A stretch of 6,092 nt of DNA from an uncultured Ruminococcus sp. (GTDB lineage Bacteria; Bacillota; Clostridia; Oscillospirales; Ruminococcaceae), in NCBI GenBank assembly GCA_900556055.1, contig USNJ01000124.1, forward strand, positions 1 through 6,092, written 5' to 3'. Positions 6,089-6,092 of the stretch are shown here, piece after piece. Position 1 is the first letter of the stretch, and every line of letters begins with the position of its first letter. The translations under genes and the position numbers were made by a program. Below the pieces are notes generated by a model, which did no database searches, was not told the origin of the DNA, and was given only the letters and a program-made list of their open reading frames with translations.

Positions 6089-6092
6089 AACT

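Noticed and set aside
5966..6092. Open frame from ATG 5966 to the window end (at least 42 codons), which might be a small gene after addB
   Set aside because: No ribosome binding site in front of it, and it reads straight through the palindromes; repeats like these often give spurious ORFs.
1..6092. CRISPR array, tRNA/rRNA gene, insertion sequence, phage or toxin-antitoxin module
   Set aside because: No evenly spaced repeats, cloverleaf, transposase or integrase motifs, or small paired ORFs with ribosome binding sites were seen; coding sequence fills nearly all of the window.

Overview
The window looks like chromosomal DNA of a gut- or rumen-type clostridial Firmicute, probably close to Ruminococcus/Oscillospiraceae. 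This is inferred from the gene families (GH43 hemicellulase, AraC-type regulator, short-form RNase Z, AddB rather than RecBCD), the strong AGGAG-type ribosome binding sites, near-consensus sigma-A promoters and roughly balanced base composition. No species marker is present.

Layout. Positions 1-639 (+) hold the C-terminal 212 codons of a GH43 beta-xylosidase/arabinofuranosidase-type enzyme, ending at a rho-independent terminator (644-684). Convergent to it is an AraC-family regulator (1508-693, -). A compact divergent intergenic region (1509-1720) contains two outward-facing promoters, both with TGN-extended -10 boxes and 17-bp spacers: one for araC (-) and one for the rightward operon (+). 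The rightward operon is rnz (1721-2620, tRNA 3'-end endonuclease) followed by addB (2633-5950, the helicase-like/nuclease subunit with an iron-sulfur cluster from the AddAB recombination nuclease). The two genes are tightly spaced, with the addB ribosome binding site overlapping the rnz stop. After addB come at least 142 bases without a convincing gene. They carry a run of hairpins resembling a dispersed palindromic intergenic element, where addA would often be expected.

How the genes relate. The GH43 gene and the AraC regulator form a plausible carbohydrate-use neighbourhood, since the regulator has a cupin-like sugar-sensing N-terminus. They do not share a transcript, and the GH43 gene's own start and promoter lie outside the window. 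rnz and addB are housekeeping genes of RNA maturation and DNA repair, sharing one promoter but no pathway. I see no defence island, CRISPR array, transposase, tRNA or other obviously new system. The points most worth checking are the probable CTG start of addB (in the same frame as rnz, separated only by one TAA and four codons), the unusual start region of araC with an overlapping out-of-frame mini-ORF, the operator-like repeats in the divergent promoter region, and the hairpin cluster in place of addA.
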